NCBI RefSeq assembly: GCF_016097555.1
Contig: NC_054712.1
Location: 36,616,806 to 36,680,805 of the forward strand
DNA length: 64,000 nt
Direction: 5' to 3'
Origin: Gigantopelta aegis
Lineage: Eukaryota; Mollusca; Gastropoda; Neomphalida; Peltospiridae
The position numbers and the translations under genes were made by a program. Positions 33,201-43,619 of this stretch are shown here, piece by piece (the stretch's first letter is position 1; the number at the start of each line of letters is the position of its first letter). The notes beneath the pieces were generated by a model that made no database searches, had not been told where the DNA came from, and worked only from the letters and a program-made list of their open reading frames with translations.

Positions 33201-35239
33201 TGAATAAAATAATGATGTTGCAATGATCGATTATAATTGAAAATTGATCGGATTGGCTCTGATCAATTATAAAAATCCATAATCGATCGTGTGGGGAAAA
33301 TGTTAACTGTAACTGGTCCTCCAGTTTGGATGATAAAATTTATGGAAATATACAGTAGTTTGGTTTTGTTTTCATGTGTACATAAAGACAAATTCTATTA
33401 AATAGTTAATAAAGGTACAATTAGTCGTTTACAAGGTGCACACGACAATAGGTACATGGTCCTTATAATTCTAAGCCTTCTTATGGTCATGGAATTCTAA
33501 CCAATTGTGTAATCAAAAGTTGATCGGTTGGTGCCAACCAATTATAACCGATGATCGACGATGAAATCCCAACCGATGCCCATCACCTGAACAAAATCCA
33601 TGGAGTTTTTAATTCTCCACGGCACTTTTTTCTTGTTGACTATATTCAGATTGTTTTTTCTCCATTGCATGTTTTTTGCCGAAAGTAAAGTTTGTTTTAT
33701 TTAACGACGCTACTAGAGCACATTGATTTTTTATCTTATCATCGGCTATTGGACGTCAAACATATGGTCATTCTGACACTGTTTTTTTTTTTTAGAGGAA
33801 ACCCGCAGTTGCCACATAGGCTACTCTTTTACGACAGGCAGCAAGGGATCTTTTATTTGCACTTCACACAGGCAGGATAGCACAAACCTTGTCCTTTGTT
33901 GAACCAGTTATGGATCACTGGTCGGTGCAAGTGGTTTACACCTACTCACTGAGCCTTGCGGAGCACTCACTCAGGGTTTGGAGTCGGTATCTGGATTAAA
34001 AATCCCATGCCTCGACTGGGATCTGAACCCAGTTCATACCAGCTTGTAGACCGATGGTCTAACCACGAAGCCACCGAGGCCGGTCACATTTTCTTAATTG
34101 CAGGGGTTGCAGAATGTTGCATGATGATTAAGGTGCCAAAGGCACATAGCCACCAGAACGTTTTACATAATGTTTATAGAATTCTAATTATAATTTACTG
34201 AATCGGATAACACTTGTAGCGAACTTGTCTAAACATTATGAAGGACCTTGGGACCTGAATCAAGGCCAACGTAGGGTTGACTGCAGATTTCACATGTTTG
34301 TTTTACACATTCGATACGACCTAAATGAGAATGAAATATCAGATTTTGCAAGCACAGGGCACAATACTTCATGAGAACCGTTGTTCTGTTCGTGTGTCGG
34401 TTATGCAACTTGAAATTCTCGTGAATCACCAATCAGTTACGTGGTGAACCATGACATTCTAAAATTAAAAGTACCTTATCAGTAGTCAAATTGAAAATCT
34501 TTTGGGTTTTTTAAAAACATACATTTGAACAATCAGTGTAGCATAGAACCGTAGTCTATATGTTTTAGGATTAGGTAGGTCTAACTCATCGGCTACATGT
34601 AACCGAACAATCGGTTACCTAATTAAAACTCACATGAACTGACTTCCGGTTACCTAAGATTTTGAAATATTGTCCCCTGAAGCATAGCAGGATCATATTC
34701 ATTCATGCTTTTAAAATGATGAGGTTGGCACTAAGTCAAACTGAAATGATGGGGCACCATCCTGTTTACAGCCTGCCCTAAACCAGTTGGCAAAATGGAG
34801 CTTTTTTCCCCACCCGTAAAATCAGCCTTAATTCAAAAGTGCCGTAATATTTTGGACCTACTCTGATTTCAAAAAGAAAATTACACAACAGACCTTATGA
34901 CAAAATGTTATAAAATGTACCAATATAGGTTTACTTCACCTATTTTGTTAAACTTCTCTTGAGAAAGGAGGAGACACTTCTCCTACTTACTTAATTCTAG
35001 ATTAGGTCCTGTGTTTATAGATTTCAAAACACTCTGTGGACAATATGTTGATTTCTTTTCTTACTTTTCAGGTGCGTTATGACGACGAAGTGAAGCGATG
35101 TGTAATTGAACCGATAGAAATGGCTCAAGAGTTCAGGAAGTTTGAGTACAATAGCCCTTGGGACCATTTTCACAAATACAATGCGGAAAGGAAAAAGGAA
35201 GATACTCCTCAAATTAAAGACAAGCCTGAGGGATCTTAA
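24092..35239 (+). CDS. NDUFS3: NADH:ubiquinone oxidoreductase core subunit S3 (30 kDa), 6 exons
   Basis: Core subunit of mitochondrial complex I, in the matrix-side quinone module (established knowledge). Exons 24092-24149, 26451-26522, 28180-28427, 29763-29888, 30778-30897 and 35072-35239 join in phase to 263 codons; human NDUFS3 has 264. The N-terminus [19 protein letters not shown] is basic with no acidic residue, as expected for a mitochondrial targeting peptide. Conserved blocks seen: PTVR at 44-47, [69 protein letters not shown] and AQEFRKF. Exon 3 ends in a GC donor. The start ATG has a strong context (AAAATGG) and is preceded by an out-of-frame ATG at 24084. Intron 1 holds a dead Tc1-like element; introns 2 and 5 hold SINEs. 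It is divergent from CDK10. A possible AATAAA lies at 36163-36168. Confidence 0.96.
25072..25906 (-). pseudogene. Tc1/mariner-like transposase, broken and truncated
   Basis: Cut-and-paste DNA transposase relic in NDUFS3 intron 1, antisense to the gene. The N-terminal helix-turn-helix region starts [20 protein letters not shown] at 25906. The DDE core follows with LFSDESRF (first Asp), QHDNATSH (second Asp) and [10 protein letters not shown] (Glu); I count 35 residues between the second Asp and the Glu. Defects: an in-frame TGA near 25631-25629 at a likely former CGA, a frameshift near 25230 after HHVIP, and loss of everything after NPIEHV, where the frame stops at once. Terminal repeats were not recognised. 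The element cannot be autonomous. Confidence 0.9.
26451..26522 (+). CDS. NDUFS3: NDUFS3 exon 2
   Basis: Acceptor TTTTAATAG; encodes [20 protein letters not shown] and TNK. Donor C|GTAAGT completes the Pro of the conserved PTVR with exon 3. Confidence 0.85.
26856..26972. repeat. Short tandem duplication
   Basis: AAAATTAGCATGAATAAATT ... CCACTGAATAATGTAAAA occurs twice in direct order, unit about 60 bp, in NDUFS3 intron 2. Confidence 0.8.
27000..27345. repeat. GCTAGTG/CACTAGCC interspersed repeat
   Basis: Repeated CTAGCC and ACTAGCC motifs (27053, 27073, 27248, 27281) as in 8183-8330. Borders uncertain. Confidence 0.35.
27656..28170 (+). mobile_element. SINE head I, tail A repeated three times, abutting NDUFS3 exon 3
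   Basis: A full head and core (27656-27880) are followed by three tandem tail units of about 93 bp (each ATCTGTGTGGTCC/T ... GTTAAATAAAACATTTCC). The last runs through TAAAATATTTGTTTCTTTG into the TTTTTTCAG acceptor at 28179. Confidence 0.92.
28180..28427 (+). CDS. NDUFS3: NDUFS3 exon 3, GC donor
   Basis: Acceptor TTTTTTCAG lies directly after a SINE tail. Encodes residues 45-126, from [20 protein letters not shown] to PSRTYRFE. The donor TTCGAG|GCAAGT is GC-type; the nearby GT would break the frame into exon 4. Confidence 0.96.
28795..28910. repeat. Small foldback repeat
   Basis: GTTAGATACCATTTAGCTTA versus TAAGATAAATGGTATATAAC in inverted order. A second copy lies at 52100-52190. Confidence 0.7.
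29763..29888 (+). CDS. NDUFS3: NDUFS3 exon 4
   Basis: Encodes [20 protein letters not shown] through SANWYERE (residues 127-168). Acceptor CCACAG, donor GAG|GTAATT. Confidence 0.97.
30343..30720. repeat. Tandem duplication in NDUFS3 intron 4
   Basis: Two direct copies of about 180-197 bp starting at GCATCTAAAAGGTACTTT / TATCTAAAAGGTACTTTCTA and ending AATATTAAAATACAAAAATA. The second contains an extra GTAGCATTATAATTATTGAC-like stretch. Confidence 0.88.
30778..30897 (+). CDS. NDUFS3: NDUFS3 exon 5, complex I 30 kDa signature
   Basis: Encodes [20 protein letters not shown] through FPLVGYTE (residues 169-208), the family signature. The donor GAG|GTATGT lies inside a 75 bp segment that is duplicated beyond an intronic SINE. 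Confidence 0.97.
30893..31368. repeat. 75 bp direct repeats flanking an intronic SINE
   Basis: 30893-30967 and 31294-31368 are near-identical (CAGAGGTATGTAATTCATAA versus CAGAGGTGTGTAATTCACAA, then GGAGTGACTTTAAGAACATT in both). The left copy contains the last bases of NDUFS3 exon 5 and its donor. Confidence 0.92.
30968..31293 (-). mobile_element. Full-length SINE, head I with tail A
   Basis: GGAAGGAAGGAAATGTTTTA tail, full core, box B GGGATCGATCCCAGACTAAC region and head end GGGCTACGTCCCGCCTC. In NDUFS3 intron 5, antisense. Confidence 0.93.
31457..31757 (-). mobile_element. Full-length SINE, head I with tail B
   Basis: AGTTTGTTTTGTTTAAGGAC tail and GAGCTATGTCCTGCCTCT head. Confidence 0.9.
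31955..32205 (+). mobile_element. SINE, head I with tail B, internal deletion
   Basis: GGGATGGGACGTAGCCCAGT head, then a jump from CCATCGGTGGG to TATATCAAAGG, so about 55 bases are missing, and tail B ending AATCAATGTGCTCTTTTT. Confidence 0.88.
32210..33225. other. NDUFS3 intron 5, no feature seen
   Basis: No exon or repeat recognised on either strand. Confidence 0.4.
33230..33590. repeat. Probable interspersed repeat with GATCGATTAT motifs
   Basis: Starts TTGCAATGATCGATTATAAT and closes with TTATAACCGATGATCGACGA and AACCGATGCCCATCACC, suggesting diverged inverted ends. Family unknown. Confidence 0.35.
33686..34084 (-). mobile_element. Chimeric SINE, head II with tail B
   Basis: Tail B (CACTAGAGC analogue, TTATCATCGGCTATTGGACG) joined to the head II body (CAAGTGGTTTACACCTACTC, AAGCCACCGAGGCCGGT). 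Shows that heads and tails recombine. Confidence 0.85.
34090..35065. other. NDUFS3 intron 5, distal part
   Basis: No exon or known repeat seen. A plus-strand CCGGTTAC/CGGTTAC motif recurs near 34605-34650. Confidence 0.35.
35072..35239 (+). CDS. NDUFS3: NDUFS3 exon 6 (terminal)
   Basis: Encodes [20 protein letters not shown] through the hydrophilic end DKPEGS (residues 209-263), stop TAA at 35237-35239. Acceptor TTTTCAG. Confidence 0.97.
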   Translation: MRYDDEVKRCVIEPIEMAQEFRKFEYNSPWDHFHKYNAERKKEDTPQIKDKPEGS

Positions 35240-36255
35240 ATGGACACTGATAGTAATTTAATACGTCATGTTTGCAGAAAATCTATAGACATGATAATTT
35301 AAAGCCTAGATTATATTATACGATGCGATACATCTCAACTGTTGAGTCATGTCATGTAGTATGTATTTAAAAACCTGTTGATCTGTGACTGAATTTTAGT
35401 TGGCACGATTCAAAAACCATCGTACAGTGTGGCTCATGATGACATGGCTTTGAGTCGAGTCGTGTCATATAATTGGTTGAGTTGCGTCATATAGTATGAT
35501 CTGGGCTTAAGTGTACATACAGGATTTTTGAAACCTACATTTGGCAGTTATTAATACACTAAGCGTACAGTGTCTTTGGACAACTGGTAACATAACAGGC
35601 ACAGAAAGAGTATAGACAGTGGTAATTAAAAGACCAGCTACACAGGTATATAGAAATCTATAAACCTTATCATTTGATATGACATCCAATGGCGTAGCCA
35701 GCATGAGGCAGACAAGGTGCTTGCCTCATCTGGAATTTCCTCAGATTTATTTTATTTTTCCCATGACACTGATATTTATTTTACAGGTCTGGGTTTCCCT
35801 GTGCATTTTTTCCTCTCTGGCTATGCCCCAGACATTTCAGACTGTCTGGCTTTATTTAACGTTTGTGTTTGGTAAGTAAAGTGTTTCAAATTAAAACAGA
35901 GATTTACTTTGTTAATATTAGGTGACCATTTGTGAAAAGTACAATGCATAGATTAAGTTTTCAACAAAGCTCTGATGGTGTTGAAAATTTGTCAGTTTGA
36001 AAAAGTTATATGACAATATGACGTAGTATCCATTTTTCAAACAATGGGTTTATCATGTTTTATAGCAAATTGCTTAAACATGTTTGTTCCTTTTGTAGTT
36101 GTTTTGTTTGACTAAAAACATTGTGAAGCTTGAAACTTGTGTTTTGTTTGTGTTAATATAATAATAAATGGGCTAATTTATAAGTATTAGTTTATGTTAA
36201 TTTATTATTTTAACTAGCACCATTAAGAATGCTTTAGAACTGTCAACGTTGTTAA
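35240..36255 (+). other. NDUFS3 3' flank with probable 3' UTR
   Basis: Candidate AATAAA at 36163-36168. A repeat at 35685-35845 (TGGCGTAGCCAGCATGAGGC ... TTTTACAGGTCTGGGTTTCC) recurs inverted at 40055-40205. Confidence 0.4.
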
Positions 36256-36261
36256 TGACAC

Positions 36262-36335
36262 GGAAGGAAAGGAAGGAAATGTTTTATTTAACAACGCACT
36301 CAACATATTTTATTTACGGTTATATGGTGTCGGTA
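36262..36335 (-). mobile_element. Ultra-short SINE tail A with target duplication
   Basis: About 70 bp of tail between direct repeats GTTAATGACAC (ending 36260 and near 36348). Confidence 0.75.
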
Positions 36336-36892
36336 GTTAATGACACAGTCATAGTGTTAACAATGGTTCATAAACAACCACCCTGAGTCAGTCTATCACC
36401 CAGCACCACCCTTTACCACCCTTCTTGTATAATGTATCCATGTTGGCATCTTCCACCCACCTATCTATGAGAAAAGATTATGTCAGTGTGTTATTTAAAA
36501 ATTTCAGTTTCCTACTGGTCCTATGTAGTACTAGTAATATTGTAGTAGTAGTAGTAGTAGTTGTATTATTAGTTGTATTAGTATTTTTAGTTGATCCCTA
36601 CTCCATCCACACACTATCCACAGCCACACCCAGGTCCATAGCTTGGGTGGGTTTTTTTTTTTTGGGGGGGGGGGGGGGTGGTGAGATGAAATCTAGGAAC
36701 AAACGATCATAAAAATCGGAAGACACTAGACTATGGCAAACGTGAACCTCCACACTGAGTTAAGTGTTAATTATATTGCATCGGCACAGGTAGGTAAATT
36801 CTACACAAAGTGATACCAATCAATGTTTTTTGTTGTTGTTTTTTTAAATTATTATTATTATTTTTATTCAGCTGCCCTCTTTCTTTTCTGGG

Positions 36893-37200
36893 GGTGGGAC
36901 GTAGCTCAGTGGTACAGCGCTCACTTGATGCATGGTCAGTCTGGGATCGATCCCCGTTGGTGGGCCCATTGGGTTATTTCTCACTCCAGCCAGTGCACTA
37001 CGACTGGTATATCAAAGGCCGTGGTATGTGCTATCCTGTATGTGGAATGGTGCATATAAAAGATCCCTTGCTGCTAATCGAAAAGAGACAGCGGGTTTCC
37101 TCTCTCAGTATCTGTGTGGTCCTTAACCATATGTCCGACGCCATATAATCGTAAATAAAATGTGTTGAGTGCGTCGTTAAATAAAACATTTCCTTCTTTC
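36893..37200 (+). mobile_element. SINE, head I with tail A
   Basis: GGGTGGGACGTAGCTCAGTG head, box B GGGATCGATCCCCG, core, small deletion after GAAAAGAG, tail ending AAATAAAACATTTCCTTC. Confidence 0.92.
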
Positions 37201-37439
37201 TTTTCTCTACCCTGAATTCCATATGATCTGGCAGCTCCTCATATCTTTCAACTTCTTTCACTGTCCACCTCCACATCCTGGTCCTTGCATCTCCATCCAC
37301 GAAAGGTTCTTGTCTCTTGCGACCACCCGTAACACGCACCTGCCATTCCTCACCAGCTTTAGTCTGACCACTTTGGAGAGTGTTCAGTAGTTATTTCTGG
37401 TCTTGTTAAAAGGCATTTGTAACCACCTACTATACTCCC

Positions 37440-37797
37440 CTACTACCGGCTGTCGTTAGTGCAGTGGGTCAGACCAGCTTTATTAGCGGCAGAGGACGAG
37501 GATGCCAGGTCGTTGTAGGGAAGTGCACAGAGACTGCACCTATGGGGGAAGTTGAGACAGGTAGATGATGGTGTGGACAGCTCAGAAGATCGATTCTGAA
37601 TTTGAGTCCACTTACAAAACATGGGCAAAACAGAGAGAAATTGGAATGTTGGTTTTTTTATGTTAAGATAATGTAAATGATAGCCAGAGGGTGATAGATG
37701 ATAAAGATGAACGAAAGTGTGAACCAGCTTTGACGGGATTTGAACCACAATTGTTAGCTTGATTGTCCAGTAGTTTATCCACACGGTCACGGAGCTT
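37440..37797 (-). mobile_element. Different tRNA-derived SINE
   Basis: The minus strand starts AGCTCCGTGACCGTGTGGAT (box A TGACCGTGTGG) with box B TGGTTCAAATCCCG, unlike heads I and II. Its tail is not defined. Confidence 0.65.
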
Positions 37798-39422
37798 ACT
37801 CAGATCAATGCGTATAGGATGCATCCATTTCCATCCAGTATGCGCTTCATATCAAAATCTGGCATATATATTAGGAGTAACATTTATACTGAATATGGAA
37901 CAGATGGTTGCTCAAAATTACGAATCTAAAATTTTGGAAATGAAAAATTTGATAAATCAATGGTTAACACGGAAGATAACAGGTTTGGGTAGAATCACTG
38001 TAGTGAAAACACTAGTAATCCCCAAAATCACTCATTTATTAATTTCACTACACCTCCCCCACTCACCCACTCAAACCAGCTAGAAATAAAAGAGCAGTTT
38101 TAGTGCAATGTTATAAATGTGGAGTATAAAAAGGTAGATATTATAAATTTTGCAATAGCATTAAAACTGACCTGGATTAGAAGATTTTTTATATCGAATT
38201 CAAAATGGGCAACTCTGTTCTTTCTTTGACTGGTTTAACAATGAAATTTATGGGGATCACTTTATTCAGTTAAAGACAAGACAAATAAAAAAAACTTAGT
38301 TTGGAAAGATGTACTAAATAATTGGATTTTACTGCAACGTAAACAAACATTCGTCAATACAAAAGACATTCTGTGTTCAAACATTTGGTATAATAACAAT
38401 ATTATTATAGATAAAAAGCCTGCAGTATTTAGAAATTACATGGAAAAAAGGATTTTATTTATACAGGACTTACTTAATAACCAAGGTCAGTTTATAGATT
38501 ATGACACATTCAGCTTAAAGTATAACATATAATAAAATATTCTAGAATTTGCTTCTTTATTAAAGACTATACAAGTTTTTATACGCAAGAAAACTACTTT
38601 TAACATCCAAAAAGTTGGTATTCCAAAGCATCCCATTTTATCAGTGAAAATAAACTACTCAACGACACGAATATACTTCCTACTTCGCAGATTAAATACT
38701 CTGCTTAAGGATTTGCTTTTTCCCCTTCAGAGTGGGCAAAGTATTATAGCCTGCCATCTAAGATTTTGAAAGACCCAACACTGTTATGGTTCCAATACCA
38801 AATCCTACATCGAATTACAGCAACGAATACTTTCTTATATAAAATAAAATATGTTGATTCAAATCTCTGCAATTTCTGTCATCGCCAGCCAGAAACATCG
38901 GATCACTTGTTTTACGCTTGCCCCACAGTCGTCGAACTCTGGAATCTTATAGAACAATGGTTGCAACAAACAGGTGGAGACTTCCAGTTTGACAAAACTA
39001 TGATTTTATTTGGTGATATAAATAAGGAAAACAATTTCGTAAATTGGTTAATTATAAATGTAAAGTATTATATATACAAATTTATTTTACAGAACACCAC
39101 ACTAATAAAACTGGATTCAAACATTATATTGAAGATAAGCTATTATTAGAAAAATATATGTATTACAAGAATTGTTTACATAAAGAATTCGACGAAAACT
39201 GTGAATGTTGACTAAGATTTTTGGAAAATATTTAAACGACCAGCCTTTTTTTTTATATAAAAAAGACTATGGTTGTTTGTTTCACAATGTTGCTGGTTTG
39301 GAGGAAATACTTATTTCAGCTTTCTTCCTTCCCTTTATCTCCTTGCTCCATGGTATATTTTATATATAATTGCTATGTACGGTAATGATTATCTATTGTT
39401 TTCCTGGGGCAATAAAAAAAAA

Positions 39423-39461
<39 letters not shown>
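37798..39461 (+). mobile_element. 5'-truncated LINE ending in poly(A)
   Basis: Non-LTR retrotransposon 3' part. From about 37844 the frame reads YILGVTFILNMEQM..., with KILEMKNLINQWLTRKITGL, the segment just after the reverse transcriptase core in L1/Tx1-like ORF2. At 38766-39149 a second frame gives WFQYQILHRITATNTFLY and CNFCHRQPETSDHLFYACP, the reverse-transcriptase-associated zinc-binding domain. Frameshifts and stops separate the two. The 3' end CAATAAAA runs into an A tract of about 45 bases ending at 39461. The 5' border is approximate; a tRNA-like SINE abuts it. Dead copy. Confidence 0.85.
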
Positions 39462-39463
<2 letters not shown>

Positions 39464-40765
39464 CAAATATGTCTTAACTTGTAGGGTGGGATGTCCTCCA
39501 CTGGAGATTATGCCCCCATCCATCAAAGGCCCCCCCCCCCCCATACCGTGATTATTATGCTAACTGGGGGCAGCCATTTTCTTTTATTTCCGAGGCGTCC
39601 AGTACAGCTAGCTTGCGGCGAAGTGACGTCAGCTCCTGACCAACTCCTGTATGCACAATGTAAACAAAAGCAGTAATTTTCAACAAGGCGCTTGTCTTTG
39701 ATCAACCTGACTTGTAAAACAACGCAAATGACATGATAATATAACAAACTATTTAACTAAATATATTTCAAGTTGCATTAACAGAACGAAATGGGGTTGT
39801 AGTGGGTTTTTTTGTCGAATAATCCAAAGGAAAAATGTACACTATTAAGCCTATTGGTATGCTACGTTGGAGCAAAAAACGACAAACCACGATACCTATG
39901 TGCTAATGTTTCTTTCATTGGGACTTCGTAATTGGTCAGTTCTCTGGTTTTAGATGGGAAAGTACTTAATCAATGGTTTTACAGAACTATTTACAATAAT
40001 AAACCATGTCCATTTCCAATTTAGAGGCAAGAGGTAATATTACACAATACCGGCTGGGGTGTGCTAGAGAGGAAAAAAGAAACGCCGAGGTAAACCCAGA
40101 CCTGTAAAATAAATATCAGCGTCATGGGGAAAAATAAAATAAATCTGGGAAAGTTCCAGACGAGGCAAGCGCCTCGTTTGCCTCATGCTGGCTACGTCAT
40201 TGACCGATATGTATTTTTGTGTCTAGACGGCGTCAATTACTTGTCTCGTCTAGTTACCAATCAAATGCACACCTGCCAATGAGGAATCACAGGTAGAGAT
40301 TAGACAAATTAACTCAAAAAACACTACGTGTATCATTTCAGTACCTAGGATAATGCATGGACAAAACATGGTATAATTATTTCGACTTGTTGTGTAGCCA
40401 CTTTGATAATGGTGGTTTATTTTATATTGAAAAATAATATATACTTATCGCTGGCTTGCTGGGATGTATATTATTACAAAACACTGCAATGCATGACTAT
40501 TTTATCATCCCGCAAAAACTAGGTAGATTTGTTTCTCTAGTTCTAAGACTCATTCCTGATGTTACGCGTTAAGTATTACGTAACCACAAGCTCGCAAGAG
40601 GGCGTATTCACTGGAATGGAACAAAATGGCTGCGCCCGTTAAATCTAACAGCCGTCACATTTAACCGTTTTATTAATTAAATACAATAATATACTTGTTG
40701 ATATTAAGCAATAATGTGCATTATATATCGTTGAATATGCATGCCAGTCCAAAAGTCTTGCTTAA
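39462..40765. other. No gene assigned; one promoter-like spot
   Basis: A C tract lies at 39530-39542. 40055-40205 is an inverted copy of 35685-35845. At 40625-40632 CAAAATGGCTGCGCCCGTTA resembles a start-codon/YY1-type context but opens only 12 codons (MAAPVKSNSRHI). Confidence 0.35.
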
Positions 40766-40770
40766 GCATT

Positions 40771-40856
40771 CCTTTAACCATATGGCCGACGTCATATAAC
40801 CGTAAATAAAATGTGTTGAGTGCGTCGTTAAATAAAACATTTCCTTCTTCTTCTTC
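40771..40856 (+). mobile_element. SINE tail A fragment
   Basis: ACCATATGGCCGACGTCATA ... GTTAAATAAAACATTTCCTT followed by CTT repeats. Confidence 0.8.
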
Positions 40857-40944
40857 TGCTACTTGTACTGGGATATGAACCCAGCTCACCTTTATAATGC
40901 AAGTCGATTGCTAATCCTCTAAACACCAACTCCTTTCGCTAATA

Positions 40945-41645
40945 AATAAAATTTTGTTTTGTTTAACGACACCACTAGAGCACACTGATTTGATAATTGA
41001 TTATTGGATGGTAAATATTTGGTAATTTTGATAGTCTTAGAGAGAAAACCAGCTGTATCCTTTTATTAGCAGCAAAGGATGTTATATGCACCATTCCGCA
41101 GACTGGATAGCGCATACCACGGCCTTTAATATACCAGTCGCGGTGCACTGGTTGGAACGACCGGCCTTGGTGGCGTCGTGGTAGGCCATCGGTCTACAGG
41201 CTGGTAGGTACTGGGTTCGGATCCCAGTCGAGGCATGGGATTTTTAATCCAGATATCGACTCCAAACCCTGAGTGAGTGCTCCGCAAGGCTCAATGGGTA
41301 GATGTAAACCACTTGCACCGACCAGTGATCCATAACTGGTTCAACAAAGGCCATGGTTTGTGCTATCCTGTCTGTGGGAAGCGCAAATAAAAGATCCCTT
41401 GCTGCTAATCGGAAGAGTAGCCCATGTAGTGGCGACAGCGGGTTTCCTCTCAAAATCTGTGTGGTCCTTAACCATATGTCTGACGCCATATAACCGTAAA
41501 TAAAATGTGTTGAGTGCGTCGTTAAATAAAACATTTCTGTCTTTCTGGTTGGAACGAGACATAGCCCAATAGGCCCATCGACGTGGCTCGTTCCTGGATC
41601 GACTTCGCATGAGGCGAGCGCTTTACCGCTGAGCTACGTTCTGCT
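40945..41645 (-). mobile_element. SINE head I/tail B split by a nested SINE
   Basis: Tail B and core at 40945-41160; head resumes at 41545 and ends GAGCTACGTTCTGCTCC at 41645. Confidence 0.9.
41161..41544 (+). mobile_element. Complete SINE, head II with tail A, nested
   Basis: 384 bp from CCGGCCTTGGTGGCGTCGTG to the CTTTCT tail, bounded by a perfect 13 bp target duplication CTGGTTGGAACGA (41148-41160 and 41545-41557). Best-defined copy of this family here. Confidence 0.95.
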
Positions 41646-42164
41646 CCGGTGTATATACACTTTACATTATGTTAGTAGTAGCTTGGAGAATTTCCAAACA
41701 CTTGCGATATACTAAAACAACACATTAGAAGTTACTTTTATCACCCGAGACGCACTGCACCAAAGCAGATGAACCATACTGATAACGAAGTACATGTTTT
41801 GGTCTTTGTTCACTTCAATTATATTAACCACATGTATACTGATGGAAACTGGAGACAACCCCTTTCGATTTATCCGGTTTGGGGGTTATGGATTAACGTG
41901 CACTTGTCACTTAATGCGTCAAACACTTTTGGACAGGTACTAAGTGATAAATAATAAATTGCATAATGTTAACGTAGTCTTGTCAGGTGTGTTTGTTGTG
42001 TTATCTTTACGTTATTAAGGAAGAAAGAGGGAATAACAAGATACACATTCTTTTCCGGGCTTTGAGCGAGCATGTAAGTAGTGACTATTATCTTCTTTTT
42101 GTGACATTACTAACAACGGAGCGGAATTTCGTTCATTCGGTAGAGCGCTCGCTTGAGGTGCTTG

Positions 42165-42362
42165 GACGGAGGGCAGGGCAGTACCCTCCGGGTAACGGGG
42201 GGGGGGGGGGGGGCAGTTGCCCCCCCCCCTGAGAAACTCACTTTTTTTAAAAATGAAAATAGCATACACATCTCAGGGTTTAATTTGTATAGTGTTTCAT
42301 TTGTTTATAGAAAGTAGTGCCCCCCCCCCCCCCATGCTCTTTTTATCAGGGTACGGCCCCGG
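42165..42362. mobile_element. MITE-like repeat with G tract
   Basis: Shares AAAATAGCATACACATCTCA, GGGTTTAATTTGTATAGTGT and an end GGGTACGGCCC with 54209-54413. Contains runs of G (42189-42212) and C. Confidence 0.65.
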
Positions 42363-42540
42363 AGGAGTGGGTGGGGTGGGGTGAGGGAGCGGGACATATT
42401 TAGCGCTCGCATCGGTGGGCCTATTGGGCTATTTCTCGTTAAAAAGTCTGTTAGTCGATAACATCTCAAACATTGTAGCAAACTCAGGAATGTCCCTTTA
42501 ATATTTCGATGTGCTCTAGTGGGCCGTTAAAACTAAATAA

Positions 42541-43610
42541 ACTTTATTTTACTTATTGGAGGCCGGTGTTTATTAGAGGCCCGGCGTTTTTATTTTGTTG
42601 CAGTGTGTTACAGACCCGGCGCTTATTGGAGACCCGACGTTTATTTTGTTACAAAGGGTTACAGACCCGGCGCTTATTGGAGGCCCGGCGTTTATTTTGT
42701 TACAAAGGGTTACAGACCCGGCGCTTATTGGAAGCCAGCGTTTATTAGAGGCCCAGCGTTTATTTTGTTACAATGTGTTACAGACCCGGTGCTTATTGGA
42801 GGCCCGGCATTTATTTTGTTGCAATGTGTTACAGACCCGGCGCTTATTGGAGGCCGGCCCTTATTGGAGGCCCGGCGTTTATTTTGTTACAATGTGTTAC
42901 AGACCCGGCGCTTATTGGAGGCCCGGCGTTTATTTTGTTGCAATATGTTACAGACCCGGCGCTTATTGGAGGCCCGGCGTTTATTTTGTTACAAAGTGTT
43001 ACAGACCCGGCGCTTATTGGAAGCCAGCGTTTATTGGAGGCCCGGCGTTTATTTTGTTACAATGTGTTACAGACCCGGTGCATATTGGAGGCCCAGCGTT
43101 TATTTTGTTGCAATGTGTTACAGACCCGGCGCTTATTGGAGGCCCGGCGTTTATTTTGTTGCAATGTGTTACAGACCCGGCGCTTATTGGAGGCCCGGCG
43201 TTTATTTTGTTACAAAGTGTTACAGACCCGGCGCTTATTGGAAGCCAGCGTTTATTAGAGGCCCAGCGTTTATTTTGTTACAATGTGTTACAGACCCGGC
43301 GCTTATTGGAGGCCCAGCGTTTATTTTGTTGCAATGTGTTACAGACCCGGCGCTTATTGGAGGCCCGGCGTTTATTTTGTTGCAATGTGTTACAGACCCG
43401 GCGCTTATTGGAGGCCCGGCGTTTATTTTGTTGCAATGTGTTACAGACCCGGCGCTTATTGGAGGCTGGCGCTTATTGGAGGCCCGGCGTTTATTTTGTT
43501 GCAAAGTATTACAGACCCGGCGTTTATTAGAGGCCCGGCGTTTATTTTGTTGCAATGTGTTAAGAGACCTGGCGCTTATTGGAGGCCCAGCGTTTATTAG
43601 GGGTAATACG
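42541..43610. repeat. 51 bp minisatellite array, about 20 units
   Basis: Basic unit CAGACCCGGCGCTTATTGGA, GGCCCGGCGTTTATTTTGTT, GCAATGTGTTA. Some units carry an extra GAAGCCAGCGTTTATTAGAG block (near 42731, 43021, 43241). Because 51 is divisible by three, several frames stay open for 100-340 codons on both strands; these are not genes. Confidence 0.97.
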
Positions 43611-43619
43611 GTATGCCAA

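Noticed and set aside
38766..39149. Stand-alone zinc-finger gene
   Set aside because: CNFC...H...C with WFQYQILHR context is the C-terminal zinc-binding domain of LINE reverse transcriptases.
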